Shown: positions 1-13,600, numbered from the stretch's first letter. The stretch: DNA of 64,000 nt from Edaphochlamys debaryana (GCA_016858145.1 JAEHOE010000011.1:1364001-1428000); one strand, 5' to 3'. Numbers and translations: made by a program. The notes: generated by a model from the letters alone, not told the origin.

Positions 1-44
1 TGAAGTCGCTATGACATCGCGTAGTCTATCCAATAGCAGATAGT

Positions 45-3000
45 ATGTCACGTTCTGGGCGTCCGCACTATGGCGGGATCGCCAAGCTCGGCGCGGGGTT
101 CGCGTGCTTCGCGGGGTTGCTGGCCTGGTGCAGCGTGCACCTTCAACGCGACGTCATTATCTCGCAACAGCCGTGCGAGATGACCTACATGTACGCGACC
201 TACGTGCCCGTCAATTTCCCCTCCGAGGAGCAGAATCCCTCTTCACCGCCAAGCGCCTCTCCGTCCGCCTCGGCCCAGCCTGCGGCTGCGCTCACCGGGC
301 TACTGCCAGCCGCGCTGCAGTGCCCTCGCGAGCTGCCGCACTGGGCGGTGGGGGTCTCGAGAGCGCTGGGTCGCGCGGAGGATGCGACGCGGGCGCTCGG
401 GCAAACGGCCTACCGCCTGTGGCGATACACCGGGGACGACTCAAGCTCCCAAGGCAGGGGCACGGGGGCAGGGGCACGGGGCAGGGGCACGGGGCAGGGG
501 CACGGGGCAGGGGCACGGGGCAGGGGCACGGGGCAGGGGCACGGGGCAGGGGCACGGGGCAAGGCCCTGCTTCGGTGCTGGGTTAGCAGTGGGCGCAGGA
601 GCCGGAGCCACGGTTCAGGGCCGGGGCAGGAGCAGGAGCGGAAAGCGCTGTGGCGGCACCAGCGCCCGCAAGGGGCTGGCAGCTGACGGCCCGTAGCGTC
701 ACCCGGGGGCATAGTGCATCGTGGTAGTGGGGTCCCTACCTATTGGTGGTCCTCCGGCCCGGCCCCGTGCTGCAGGCTCTGCCGCCGGCAAGGCCGCCCT
801 GCCCGTGCTGTTCGTGCCGGGAAACGGCGGATCCCACGACATGGTGGGTGGTGTGGGTGTGGGAGCACGGTGGCAGTCGGCGTGGGGTGGGGAAGTCGGG
901 TCAGGGCGCGAGGGCGGTGCGGGAGCGGGTTCCCCGTGCCGCTGGGCGAGTGGTGACCTTCTGCGCGTCCCTAACCTTGCACACCCGTCTCCCCATCCCA
1001 TCGCATCCCATCCATTTCCTCCTCCTCCCTGGCACCCCTCGTCCTCCGTGTCCAGGTGCGCTCCCTTGCCTCCGAGACCGCCCGCCGCGTGGGCCGCCTG
1101 GGCTCCCGCGCGGCGCTGTCCTCTGCAGGGCTGGATTGGTACTCAGCGGAACTGGAGGGCGAGTGGAGCGCCTTTGACGGCGACATCCTGGTGGGGTGGG
1201 GCCGTGGGCGTTGCGGGCGGAGGGGATACCGGTACGGAAGGTAACGGGAAAGGGTAAAGTGGTGCTGTTCACACAGGGGTCGTAAGGGAGGAGGGATGAA
1301 GTTCAGTAGTTGCGGGCGTGGGGAAGGGCGCCTCCTGGTGGACGGGCGCCTCCTGGTGGACGGGCTTGGCTCAGACTGGTCAGAGGACGTCGTGCTCCCT
1401 CCCCCCTGCCAACCTCAAATCCGTTTCCCGCGCCCCCTCCCTGTTCCCTCTCACACAGGAGCGGCAGGTCCGCTTTGTGCTCTCCGCCCTCAGGACCATC
1501 GCCCGCGCCCACAACATCACGCGGCCCCGCGGGCCCGGATCGGACGGCACCGTCGGACAGGGGCCCACCTCGGGCCCAGCCGCACCCGCGCCGGGCCCAT
1601 CCCACCCGGGCCTGGTGGTGGTGGCCCACTCCATGGGGGGAGTGGTGGCGGCGGAGGCTCTGGCGAGGGCGGCGGAGGACCCCGAACTCGGTGGGTGGGG
1701 GCGGGGTTATGTGGGTGGACAGGTGCTGCCGTGCCGTAGTGGGGTGCTGTGGAAACGGGGCTGGAAGGGAACGGGCGCTCGCCTGTGGGGCTTTGGGTCT
1801 CTCTGGTTTGTCGGGCCATCCGACCACAGCGCGCGTTCCTTCCAAACCCAGCGTTTCTTCTTCCTTTCTTCTTCACCACCCTCCCCCCGCCCTCCCCAAC
1901 GGTACCCCCCCAGGCCCCTCCGTGGCGTCGCTCCTCGTCACCCTGGCCTCCCCCCTCACGCGACCCCCGCTCCCCGGCCACCCCTCCACCGCCCGCTTCT
2001 ACTCGGCAGCGGCGGGCCGGCCCCGGCCCCTGGTGCCGGTGGTGTCCGTCGATGGGGGACTGGCGGACATGCAGGTGGGTGCGCGGGTGTTGCGGGTGTG
2101 CGGGGATTGTGTGGAGGCGGGGGTCGTGCTGTGGCAAGGTGTGCTGCTGCCGTTACGGGGAAGAACTGAACAGGAAGGGGGAGTCCAGCTGTGCGGCTGA
2201 GCAGCTGACAGCCAGCTGTGACAGCCAGTGCCCCCCCCCCCCCCGCGCCCCGTCCACTCGCGCCCTGTACCACCCAATACACTTCCTGCATGACACGTCC
2301 ACCCCCGTCCGCGCAGGTTGCTCCGGAGCTGACGGACCCATGGTCGCTCGCACCTGCGGTGGGGTTCGGGAGGGCATGATACGGCGTGTTGTGCAGAAGG
2401 GGGCCGGGGGGCTGGGCTTGTAGTGCGCCCCGATGCCTGCTCTTGCCCATGGGACTCTGCGCCCCCTGTCAACTCTGCATGCCCTGCATCCCCCTCCCCA
2501 CTGCCCGCTCTCGCCTCACACATACAGGGCTCCCAGCTTCATCGCACTCCCTTCCTCCCTCCACCCCGTCCCCAGAATGCCCACACCTTTGTCCCAGTCC
2601 GCTACAGTAGCCCCATGCATGCGCCCCGTCTCTCTTCACTCTCATTCCGTCCCCTCACACGCAGGGCCACTACCTCCACGTGTCCCTGCCCAACGCTCCC
2701 GGCGCCTGGTGCCCCGCGGCCCACAACGCCCTGGTGTGGTGCAACCAGGGCGTGGGGGCGCTGGGGGCGGCGCTGGTGGAGGCGGCGCAGGTGGGGGGGA
2801 AGGGGACGAGACGAGGGCCGGGGCAGAGGTCAGGGACGGGTGGAGGCGAGGGAAGGGAGGGGCTGGTAAAGGCGGCGCAGGCGGGACGGCGGGGCCGGGG
2901 CAGAAGTCAGGGACAGGCGTCGGGGGCCAAGGGCCTGGACCGAGGGATGGCGACGAAGAGGACGAGGGACTGGCCATGAGGGAGGGAGGCGCTAGGTGCG

Positions 3001-6000
3001 TGGCGCTGGCGGCTGGGGCGTGCCGCAAAGGGGGGCGAGGCCGCAGACCGGGCCTGCGGCTGCAGACGCGCCCGTGCAAAGCAGGGGTTGGGGTGAGACG
3101 CAGGGGTTGCTGAGTCGAGGAGGGGGTCGAGCGGGGATGCTGTGATGCTGGGGCCCATGTCCCAGCCGAGCCCAACCCCACACCCCGCGTCCCCGCCCCT
3201 CGCAGGACGCCGCACCGCTGCTCGATGCCATCCGCAGGGGCCCCCCGCGGGCTCCAGCCAAGTCCGGCGCCGCCAGGCCCCTAAGCCCCGGCGCGGATAC
3301 TGAAGGGCTCGACCCCGCCGCCGCGCTGCGGGCGGGAGAGCAGGCAAGGCTGAGGGGGGGAAAAGGATGTAGAGTAGAAGTGCCGCGTGCCATGGCAAGG
3401 CTGTGTGTAATTGGCACGGGTCTATGTTCACGTCCCCTGCATGGTTTACAGCACGACTCGCGTCCATTCCGCACGTGTGCATCCGCCGTCCGTGTCGTTC
3501 GTCGCCCCGTGCCTGCGCTGGCCTGGCGCGAGGCCCTCTGGCCCTCTGGTATCCTGTACTTGGCGCCTGTATAACCTCTTCACACAACCCCATTTCCCCA
3601 CCCACCCCACAGGCCTGGCGCGAGGCCCACAAGCCCGACTCCCTGGCCATGTCAGCGGCGGAGGCCGCAGCCGCCGCCGCCGGGCCGCCGGCGGCGCTGC
3701 CCTGGGACTGGGCCTTCCGCCGCGTGGCCCGGCGGCTCCGCCACCCCGCGCAGCCCTACCTGGCGGCGGCCCTGGCGGAGGCGGCGGCGCTGGAGGGCCG
3801 CCGCGGCGCCGCCGCCGGGGCTGAGACGGAGGCGGACGCTGTGGAGGCGCTGCTGCGGAGGGCGGACGTGGCGCGGGCGGGCTCTGCTGCGGGCGGCGCG
3901 GGGTGCGGAGGGGCCAACCTGCAGTGGTACCTGCAGTACAACAACCCGCAGGTGAGGGGGTGCGGGGAGGGCCGGGCTGTTTGCTGGGTCAGGCGGCGGC
4001 AGGTGGGCGGTCTTTGCGGACGAGCAGCTCGTGCTTGGGGGATGGATGCAAGCGGGGCAAGCGGGGCCTCGCTCTAGCAGGCCGCTCTGCGCGCTTGCCA
4101 CCTCCTATGCCCACACGCGTCCTCCTCCAGACCGGTATCCTGACGTATCCTGACGTATCCTGACGTATCCTGACGTATCCTTTGTTTGTTGCCTCCCCTA
4201 ACCCCACGTTCCCGCCCCTGCCCGCACCGCCGCAGGTGCAGCCACTGCGCATCCGCCGGGCGCTGCGCCTGCTGCCCTCGGACCTGGACGGGGCGCCAAC
4301 CACCGGCCTCATGTACGCCTGGCAGCTCGGCCAACGGTCGGCGGTTGGCCCCGCAACCGAGGCCGACACCAACCGCAGCGCCGCCAGGTGCGGCAACCGC
4401 CGCTCCACCCCCCCAGCACCCCGGTCCGGCTGGCCAAGGGCCTCTGCCCAACCCCTGGCCTTGCTCGCCGACCGCTCCTGCTGCTGTGCTGCGCCCCCCA
4501 AACCCTCCAAACCCGCCCATGCCCCATTAGCAACGCGCCCTACCGGAACCTCCCGCTCGTCCCTCGCCTCACCTGCCCTTGACTCGCAGTGACGGCGGGC
4601 TGCTGCGGCCCAGGGGCTGGGTCGCGGTGGTGTCGGGCGCCGCGCCCTGCACCGCCTTCCGAGCCTGGATCAGCGTGGAGGTGGACCGGGGCCCAATGAG
4701 CGGCAGCGGAGGTGGAGGCGGGGGTGGTGGCGGCGGCGGCACTCCGGGTCGTGAGCAGCTGGAGGCGATGGAGGCGGAGGCGCGGCGGGAAATGGGCGCG
4801 GGGCGGCGGGTGGTGCGGCACGACCTGGAGGTGGGCCTGGGGCGGGCCTGGGGCTGGGCCTGGGTTGGGCCTTGATGGTCCCGGAGGGGCCCAGGGCGCT
4901 GCCGTTGGACCTGGGCGTTGGCCGAGCCTGACTCCCTGGCGCCTGACACCCGCCCCGGGGCATCACAGGTGGACCCAGTGTGGGCCTAGAGTGGGCCTGG
5001 GTCCGGTGGCATACGGCACTGACTGCATGCTTGGCCCCTGGCCCTCGTCCTCTGCCTCCTCAGGTGACCTCCCTGGCTGCCCCTCTGCCCGCGGTCGTAA
5101 CGGAGGGCCGCTGGCAGGTCCGCAACAAGAGGTGCGTGGCGGCGCGGGCTTGGCTGGGCGCCCCACTTGTTGGGCTGGGCCGGGCTAGGAGGCTGTGACC
5201 TACCGGGGCCGGGGCCGGGGCCTTGGGCTCGCTGTCTTCTCTTTCTGGGCCGGGCCGGGCGGGGGTGCCTCGCGGCTGCGCCCTGCACGAAGAACCTTTC
5301 CAGCTCAGCTCGACCCCCGGCCACCTTCATCCCTCCGCAACCCCACGCCCGCCCTCGCCTCCTCCCTCCATCCCCGCTCAGAGATTGCCCTCCCCCCTCC
5401 CCCCTATCCATGCAATGATTCCCTGGCGTCGGCGCGATCTCGCTCAGCAACAGACACCCCACCCCCACCCCCAACTAGATGCTCTCCCGCTTATCAGCTT
5501 CAAACACCCCCCCACACACACCACCCCCGACCCCCCCCACACACCCTTCCCCCCAGCCACTGGCAGGACATCCATGCCGGACGTGACTACCAGTCCCGGG
5601 GCGCCTGGCTGCTGGCACTGCCCCCCGCCCTGCTGCTGCCCCTGGTGAGGGCCGACCCGGGCGGCCTCGACCCGGCCTGGCTGGCCGAAGCCCTGGGCTC
5701 GGTGGATCCCGCCTCCGCCTCCTCGTCCTCTTCTGCTGGAGAAGGCGGAGCTGGGGCTGCAAAAGCGGGTGGAGGTGGAGCAGGAGGAGGAAGGGCGGTG
5801 CCGCAGGTGACTGTGTCGCTGGTGCTGTGGCTGGCGCCTACGCCCACGCACGCGCCCGCCTTCCGGCTGGTGGCGGCTCCGGTGCTGCCCCAGGTGGGTG
5901 GTGCACGGGTAGGGGCAGCGGCCGGAGCATGACAGTGAGGTCCATGCACGATGCTGCGAGGTGGCCGGTGTGCCGCTTCAGGGTGACGGCGTGGTTTCCG

Positions 6001-7083
6001 CCCTCTGCGTACCACACGCACCGGTCACACTGGGAGCCCCCAGACACCCGCTCCTCTCCCCTTCCCCTCGGCACCCCCCTTTCCCCCAGCACGAGGAGCC
6101 CGAGCGGCGGCTGCCCATCCGCCTCGCGCCCTTCTACCCGGAGGTCCGAAGGGGCGGGGCAGCGGGGGCAGCAGCGCGGGGACAGCAGCGGGGATCTAAT
6201 GAGCAATCCCCCACCCCCATAGGCTTGCGCACGCTAGCTCCTCCTTCAACGGACACATCCACAGCAGCTCAGCAACTCAGGACGCAACCCCGTCGCGCCC
6301 ATGCCGCCTCCCGCCGCTTCCAACGTTCAAAGCTATGATTATAACACTCCCTTCCGGCCCCTCCCTGTTCCCACAACACGTCCAGGTGGTCCTGCCCCGG
6401 CAGCCCCGCGGCCCCGCCTCTGCCTCCGCGCCCAAGACCCGTCCGCCGCCCAAGAGCGCCGCCGCCGCGCGGCACCGCGCGTCCCAGGAGGCCGCCGCCG
6501 CCGGGCCGCCGCCGCCGCTGCTGGTGCCCCTGGAGCTGCCCTTCCTCACCACCAGCGCCGCGGCCGAACAGCGCGGATCTGGATCTGGATTTGGATCTGG
6601 TCCTGGATCTGGATCTGGAGGGAAGGGAGTGGATGTTGGCGCCGCGGAGGTGCCGTTCGGGACCAACCCGCACGGCTCGCCGGGCGCGGCGGGCGTGCTG
6701 TCGTACATCGCGCGATCTCGTGTGGGCGCCGCAGCGGTTGCGTGGCTGGGGCTGTACAGGTGCGGTGTACGGCTGTACGGGTACGGCTCCCACACGTAGG
6801 CGGAGCTGGGGTCGGAGGATCGGGGACTGGCAGGGGACAGTTGGGGTGGCTCGGGCAGGCGCGATTGGCCTTCTCATGGGTTGGGGGACGGGGAAGCCGA
6901 GGGCGGCAAATTCATCATAGTTCCGCGCCCCCTCGCCAGCCTCGTGTCTTCTACTTTTGTCCTGCTTGCCCCTGACCCATGTGCCCCACGTCACGGCCCC
7001 CATGCAGGTACGCGGCGCTCCGCATAACGGTGCTCGACTCCCAGGGCCGGCCCCTGACGGCGGCCGCAGCCGCCAACGCCACC

Positions 7084-7115
<32 letters not shown>

Positions 7116-9806
7116 AGCTGGCGGCGGCGGGGCGGCGGCGGACACGTGCCTGAGCCCCGTGGTGTTGCTCGTGGGCGGCGGGGGCCAGGCGGGGGCTGCG
7201 GAGCTGCTGCAGGTGGGTGGGTGTGTGGGGGCATGGTTTGGGCGCGGTGGGGCGGGGTGGGGCGAGGCGCAGCAGCGGGCAAGTGCGCGCATGGCGGTGG
7301 GGGCGGGTGTCATGGCCTTGCCGTTGCATGTTACTGGTGGCCGAGGTACGGTTGTGGTGGGCAGGTTTGCCACCCGCTCTCTGGGCCCTTCGTCGCCCGA
7401 CCACACCCACCACTCCTCGTGTCGGGCATGGCCAGGGCTCTTCAATACACGCACGCAGTAACTTTCCTGCACGCATAGTAACCTTGCAAGTCTGCGTGCA
7501 ATTGTGTTCACCAGCAACATCTCTTCATCCCATCTGCCCATCCCAGACCTCGTCCAACCACACCCACCACTCCCTGGAGCCGTGCGCTGTACACCCCGGC
7601 GGCTGCGCCGCCGTCACCGCCGTACTGGATCCAGCGTGCGCCCACCGTCTGGATCTCGTCCTGCTGTACGGCACCCAGCGGCTGCCGTACATGCTGCTCG
7701 GCCACGTGGGCCGGCTGTGGCTGGGCGCGCTGCTGCTCGCGGCGGCGGCCATAACGGCTACGGCGGCGGCGGCGCCGCCGCCGCCGCCTGACGGACACGG
7801 AGACGAGCACGGAGACGGCAAGAAACACGAGGAGCGGGAGCAGGAGGACGGCGGCGGGCTCCCGACGCCGCCAGACTCCGAGCCGGAGGAAGAGCCCAAG
7901 GGACAGCCGCCTACGTCGGGGCTGCGGCAGCGAAGGCGGCAGCCGGTGCAGGGGCGGGGGCCGGAGCGGGCGGGCGCCGTCGGAGCGGGACTCGCAGCAG
8001 CGGAGTTGCAAGCGAAGCAGCAAGGGCGGCGCTTACGGGGGTGGCCCGCTCTGCCGTTGGATGCATTGCGGGCGCTGCAGGTGGGCCCTTGTCCGAAGTC
8101 CAGGGGGGGCCGGGCCGGGGTTAGGGTAAGGGGCGAGGGTCTGAGGATGTCCGGGCGGTTGAGCGGGGGGCTGCAGAGCGGTCAAGACATGTGGGTGGGA
8201 GTGTGAGGGGGCTAGGGTCCAAGGCCGGGCAAGAAGAGGCCAGGCTTCGCACCCGAGGGGGACTTCCGCGTTTCGACCCCGGGCTGCTCAGGCCCTCTGA
8301 CACCCTTACCCTGCCCTAGCTTAACCTTTGATCCCACCCCTGCTCTGCCCCCCACCCATCCACCCATGTCTCCCTCCCCAGGCCGCCTTCCGCTGGCCCT
8401 CCGCCCCCACGCTGCTGCTCCTGCTCGCATCCACCGCCGCCCTGGCCCTCCTCCTGCCCCGCCTCGCACCCCCGCCGGGCGGACTCGAGGACGATCCCCC
8501 CTCCCCAGCCTCCACCACCCATGGCGCCGCGACCTCGGCACCCCCTGCCGCCGCCGCGGGCGCCGCCGGCGCCGGCGCCGTTTGGTGGCGTGCGGTGCGT
8601 GGCGCGGCGGAGGCGGCGGGGCTGTGCGCTCGGCCGCATCTGTCGGACTGCGGCTGGGGCCTGGAGCTGCCGCCCGGAATCCGGACGCACGTGGCGGCGG
8701 CGGGACCGGCTGCTGACGTGTCACTGCGCGGGCTCGACTGGGCGGCGCTGGCGGCGGCGGCGGCGCTGGCGCTCGTCGTACTGGCGGCGGTGCTGCAGGC
8801 GGTGGGCACGGCGCTGGCGCTGGCGGAGATCGTGCTGCGGCCGATCTGGTGGATCATGTTCGTACTGCCGTACGCGCTGCTGCCGTACATCATGATCGTG
8901 CTGCCGTTTGTCGGGTCCGCGGCGCGGGTCCTGCGTGGCCGTGGTGGCGCGGGGCAGGGGCGACGGGGCGACGGGAACGCGGCGGCGGCGGCGGCGGTAG
9001 CGGCTGTACGGCGGATCCTGATCCTGGGATTGCTCCTGGCGGCGCTGTGTAGCGTGGCGGGCGCAGCCTCAGCGATTCCGGCGGCGGCGCTGGCGGCGGC
9101 GGTCGTGGCGCTGGCGGCGGCGCTGACGTCACGGTCTACGCCCATCGCCCTCGACGGCTCGCCCCTGCAGCAGGACACGATCCGGCGGCGCCGCCTCCAA
9201 GCCGTGGCCTGGCTGCTGCTGTACGGCACGTACGGCATCTGCGGGGCACCCGTCGTGGCGGCTGCCGTACGACGGTTGGTCGTGCGGCGCGAGGCGGTTG
9301 GTACGGCAGTGGGCCTGGCGGCGGCGGCGCTCCAGGAGGCGCTGGTGCTGGTCTCGGAAGGCCGCGGCTTCAAGGCCACCCTGCTGGGCGTGCGATGCCT
9401 GCTGAGCGCTGTGCTGCGCGCGCTGTCCAGCTTCTGGGCAGCATCCGCCGGCGGCCTGGCTGCTGCAGCTGCCGTTGGCAGGGGCGGCGGCGGCCTCGGG
9501 GGTGCGGTGGGGGTTTCGGAGATGGTGGGGCAGGCGGGTTACCTCTTGGCAGCGGCGCATTGCGTGTTGCTCGTCAGCCGCCTTGCAGCTGCCGGCGCCG
9601 CCGCCGCCGCTTCTTCCGGGCCAGTGGACGGGGGGCAGGGTGGTGAGGTGAAGGGTATTGCGGCGGGGGCGTGCCGGGGGGTGATGCTGGCTGGGTGCGG
9701 GCTCCTTGCGGTCGGGTGGTGGCTAGGGGCGGAGGGGGCGGCCCACGTGGCGGTGGCGGGGGCGGCGGCGGCGCAGTTGCTGGCGGAGGCTGCGGGGTGG
9801 GCCTGA
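45..9806 (+). CDS. PGAP1: GPI inositol-deacylase (PGAP1/Bst1 family), 18-exon model
   Basis: Family role: an ER-membrane serine hydrolase that removes the acyl chain from inositol of GPI anchors before ER exit. Exons: 45-453, 728-843, 1056-1190, 1459-1690, 1914-2074, 2317-2358, 2665-2790, 3206-3343, 3613-3951, 4236-4387, 4590-4830, 5064-5131, 5557-5893, 6090-6143, 6386-6759, 7008-7212, 7547-8080, 8382-9806. All joins keep phase, giving about 1,695 residues; animal and yeast members are nearer 900-1,050, and the excess is Ala/Gly/Pro insertions. Seen: an N-terminal membrane anchor (about 15-32), then the family CxMTYMY motif (C44), LPVLFVPGN (161-169), the nucleophile elbow VAHSMGG (Ser about 278, with Ala where animals have Gly), HNALVWCNQ, and a C-terminal multi-pass hydrophobic region in the last exon. 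The first intron boundary (453/728) is tentative because it needs a GC donor; the intron after 3343 also uses a GC donor. The start is the first ATG of the open frame, directly before the anchor. Confidence 0.9.
454..565. repeat. 13-bp G-rich minisatellite in PGAP1 intron 1
   Basis: About eight and a half copies of a 13-bp unit (CACGGGGCAGGGG) in near-perfect tandem. It sits immediately after the last recognisable codons of exon 1. It is open in all plus frames, so it creates long spurious Gly/Arg-rich ORFs, and it lies inside or at the edge of the first intron. Confidence 0.85.
4135..4182. repeat. 10-bp tandem repeat in a PGAP1 intron
   Basis: Four to five copies of GTATCCTGAC in the intron between exons ending 3951 and starting 4236. 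It is non-coding and probably a slippage product. Confidence 0.85.
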
Positions 9807-10627
9807 CCTTGTGCCTGCTGTGGACCCGCTGTGGGCCTGACCCTGGGCCTGCTGTGGGACTTCGTGGGGGCCTGTTGCGTTGTGGGTCTGGCACACGGTA
9901 TGCTGCCCACCCTAGCTTGCCTGGGCCTCCTGTATGGGCTCCCTGCCATGTGGCCATGTGGGGGAGAGTTGCAAACGTGGACGGAGGCAAGCGGGGGAAA
10001 CGCGAGGAGCGGAGTAAGCCGTACTGACTCCGCTCAGCTCAGCGGGGGCTTTGGTAAGAGATCCGTGCCAGGGCTGCCACAGTGTCCGCCAACCCGGTCG
10101 GCGTACCGTACTCGCACACAAGGAGATCTTATGAGTGAGACATGCACTGCGTGGCTTTGGCCGCAGAGGGCGGTGTTGCGAGGCGAGGTGCGCATAAGCC
10201 TTTACATAAATGTCATGTAAATGGGACAGGATACAACATAGCATTGGATATGTATCGGGCTGGGGAGCATCGCAGCCACCAGGCCCATCGCACCCATCCC
10301 CAGCCAATCAAGCAATCAGCGGTTACCAGCTAGCCCCACTGCACCCCCCCCCCAAGCACACCCGTGCCAAACTGGCGGCCCATCGTCACAAGTCGCATGG
10401 CCAATAGTGATAGCAATGCCCTACAAAGGCTGTTTCATAAGCCCCGCGCACCCATTGCCAGGCTTTGCCGTGGGGTACGTAACAGCGCCTGAAAGGGGCC
10501 GAAAGGGGCCGATCCAGGCCACAAGCTACTCAGATAGACGTTGGTAGATGTTGGACAGGTAGACGTTGCCGCTCCTCCCAAAAGGCAATCAGCATCCGTC
10601 CCCCACACACGGAGCCTGGGCCTGCGG
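9807..10627. other. Convergent 3' intergenic region
   Basis: This stretch lies between the stops of PGAP1 (+) and the secreted glycoprotein gene (-). No coding exon is supported. It should hold both 3' UTRs; the poly(A)-type signals lie near its middle and are listed separately. Confidence 0.7.
10201..10221. promoter_or_regulatory. Palindromic pair of TGTAA poly(A)-type signals for two convergent genes
   Basis: The 21-bp segment is an inverted repeat with ends TTTACAT and ATGTAAA. It carries TGTAA on the plus strand (10216-10220, about 410 nt after the PGAP1 stop) and on the minus strand (10206-10202, about 420 nt after the glycoprotein stop). TGTAA is the usual poly(A) signal of chlamydomonadalean algae. 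That both genes use this element is inference. Confidence 0.6.
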
Positions 10628-13600
10628 TCACCCCTGGAAGAAGCACGCGGTGTCGGGTCTACTGAGACGAGAGTAGTCGCACACACGCCTCTGGTAGCCT
10701 GCGGTGCTGACGTCGGCGACGGACTTGCTGGGGCGCATGTATCCAGGGATCCCCGGGATCCAATCTGGGATCGTGACCGTCTGATTGGGCCAGCTGGATC
10801 CAGGGCTGCCGATGCCCCCTATGATGAGAGGGCACACGTACTTGGCCCCCCAGGTTGTGAAGTCAGTCGTGTTGATCGGCGGCGAGTCGTACACACTGTA
10901 CGAACTGATGGATGCAGGGCTCGGGAGATCGGGCTGCGTGTAGTACCGGCCGTCCTCCATCTTCACCTCGAGCGCGGCGTAGCCGCCGCAGCCAGAGAAG
11001 GGAATGGGCAACCACCCCTGGTACAGGAGGTCCCACACCTCTTTCGTGCCGGCAGTGTTGAACAACGCAATCGCCGCCGCACGAGCCATCGACACCCAGC
11101 GCTGCTGCGGGTAGGGGTTCCCGAGGCCGTCCTTGGCTCCATCGAAGAAGGCCCGGACTCCCAAGACGGAGTAGTTGGCAGTATTACTAATGGCACTGGA
11201 GAAGCGGACCGGCGGCGAGCGAAGGCACAGGACGGGGCTGGAGTTCGGGTAGCAGCCGGCTGCGATCTGCAGCACAGATGTGACGATCTTGACGTGTGTG
11301 GCGTTGAGAGGTGTGCGGCCAGGGGCCGCAGGGACGACGACCGTGAGGGCCGCCATGGTCTCCCTCTTGGGGGCAGGCGGCGGCGGGGGGCTGGGGGTCA
11401 ACTCGATGGGCTGGGGCCTGAGGCAGGCGAGGGGGTAGCCCAGGTACAAGTTTAAGTCGCATAGCCGCTTTTGATACGGCACGCCGGCCGCCGCGGCCTG
11501 GGCCTTGCTCGGCCGCACGTAGCCGCCAAAGCTCGGGAGGCCGTCCGGCAGGGCGGCCTGGCCGGCGGGGCAGACGTAGCGCGCCCCGAGGTTTGTGGCG
11601 TTGGCTGTGTTGATTGCCCCTGTCTGGTTGTAGGGGATTGGCACTCCGTCCTGCGCCAGCGTGACCTGGGGCCCGGCGGAGCAGTTCTGCGGTGTAGGTG
11701 GAGGCGAGATCGAGTGATGACCAGCCAGCCACGGAGGAAGTAAAGAGAAGCCACCCATGTTGCGTGCCGTACCAGAGGCGGCCAGCGGGCCTTGCCCAGT
11801 GTGCACCTTAACCCTCGTTGACCCCCCCCCCCACACCCACACCCACACCCACACAGCCCTTCACACACCCACACACACTCCCGCGCGCCATCGCATTCTA
11901 GCTTCCCAACGGGTACTCCTTAAACACAGTCCCGCGCGTCCAGTCCCTCCCCGTCCGCGGTACTCCTGCAGGGCTGACTGCAGTCCCTGCGCCTGTCCAA
12001 CCCTCCAGACCAGACCCAGCCAGTAACCCCGCTGGACGGATGGCCCGCCCACCTCCAGTGACATGAAGGCATTGCAGTACAGCCCAAGACCCACAGCGCC
12101 CCCATCAGCGGCCAGAAGGGACCAGAGCTCCCGGGTGCCAAGGTTGCCAAAGATTGTTGCGGCCGCCTCCTTGGCGTTGGCAAACCATTGGCTGATGGGC
12201 TGAGCAGAACCGGTGCCAGCGAAGTCCCCGACAACGACCATGCTGAACCCCATCATTGTGTACGCCGGCCAAGCGTTGTTGTTGACCTCTCGGGACGAGT
12301 TCTTGGGCAAAGGGCGGAGGCAAGGGGGGCCGCTTGAGAACGGCATGGCCTTTGAGCCGCACAGGAAGGTGTAGTTGCGGAGGCCGGACTCCACCCGGGC
12401 CGCTTCCGCATCGGTGAACGGCGTCGGGCGGTTGGGATGGTAGATGAAAAACTTCAGTACGGCGTACGACATCAGGGACGACATCCACCAGGGGCTGGGC
12501 GGAGGAGTGGGCTGGGGAGGTGGGGTCGGCGGCGGGGAGGGCCGGGGCGGCGAGGGTGGCGGCGGGGAGGGCGGCCGTGTGCAGGCCCAGGCGGGAAAGG
12601 GCCGGGCGGGGAAGCGCATGCCGGCCCCCTGACCGACCGTGAGGGGGTAGCCGGCGGGCTGGGCCCCGCTCGTACAACGGGCGGTTATCTGGAGGTAATC
12701 TCCGCAGCGCAGCGCAATGCCGCCAGGGTACGGCAGGGAAACCAACGCCAGCTGGTCAAACTTGGCCTCGAGGTTTGCCCGAAAGTTGGTTGCGTCGGAA
12801 GTGCTGTCGAGCACCGCAGTCGCCACCACGCGAGCCGGCCCGGCGGAGGAGCAGTTGAAGGGCTGCTCGTACGTGACGTTGGATGAGTAAAGGTACCACA
12901 CCATGTATCCCAGCTGGCGGCACTCGATGGCGCGGTCGACAAGAGTGCGGTTGGCTTTGGCCACGAGCGTTACATTGACCGTGCAATTGAAGGGAGCTGG
13001 TGGAGGGGCGGGGGGCCCTGCGGGGCGGGGCAGTGGGTGAGGCAAGAGGGGGAGGGTTGGCGGGTGCGGGTGGGCGGGTGCGCGGGTGTAGGAAGCATTA
13101 CTAGCGAGACCCTTGAATGAAGGCGGGGCAAGAGTTGGCCTCACTTGGTGGCGGTTGTGGGGATCGCGGCAGTGGCGGGCTGGGCGGCGGCTTGGGACGG
13201 GGAGGGGTTGGCGGGGGCTGGGGACGAGGAGGGCTGGGTGCGCCCTTCGGGAGCGGTGGAGTTGGGGGCCGTGGGGGGGATGGGGGGCTCCGTGGCTTGG
13301 GCGAAGGCGGAGGCGCACCTGCGGTCGCACAATGAATGGCCCGCTTGAAGGAACTTCATATGCTGAAGGGCCCTGCAGGGCTTAGCAGAAGGACCCGGCA
13401 GTGCGGCGGTGGGACACGGCCGGCGTGCCCAGTTGCCGCCCCCCCCCGTCCCCCCCCGTCCCCCCCTATGACCCTATCCCCCCGCCGGGCGGCCGAGCGC
13501 GGAGGCGCACCCCCAATACGGCCCGTCCCAGCAGCCTTCAATGTTATTGTCGCCTACGGGGCTGGCTGCCATTGCACCGGAATGGCGACTCCTCGCGGCC

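Noticed and set aside
292..712. Long Pro/Arg- and Gly/Arg-rich ORFs on both strands
   Set aside because: They are produced by a 13-bp minisatellite that is open in several frames.
7080..7140. GGC repeat tract as a possible regulatory or unstable element
   Set aside because: It lies within a phase-consistent PGAP1 exon and simply encodes poly-Gly, which is common in this genome.
11861..13330. Uninterrupted 489-codon minus-strand frame as a single exon
   Set aside because: Its first part is the wrong frame of the Pro-rich exon and it reads through two introns. The spliced model keeps the Pro-rich frame, the signal peptide and the repeated modules.
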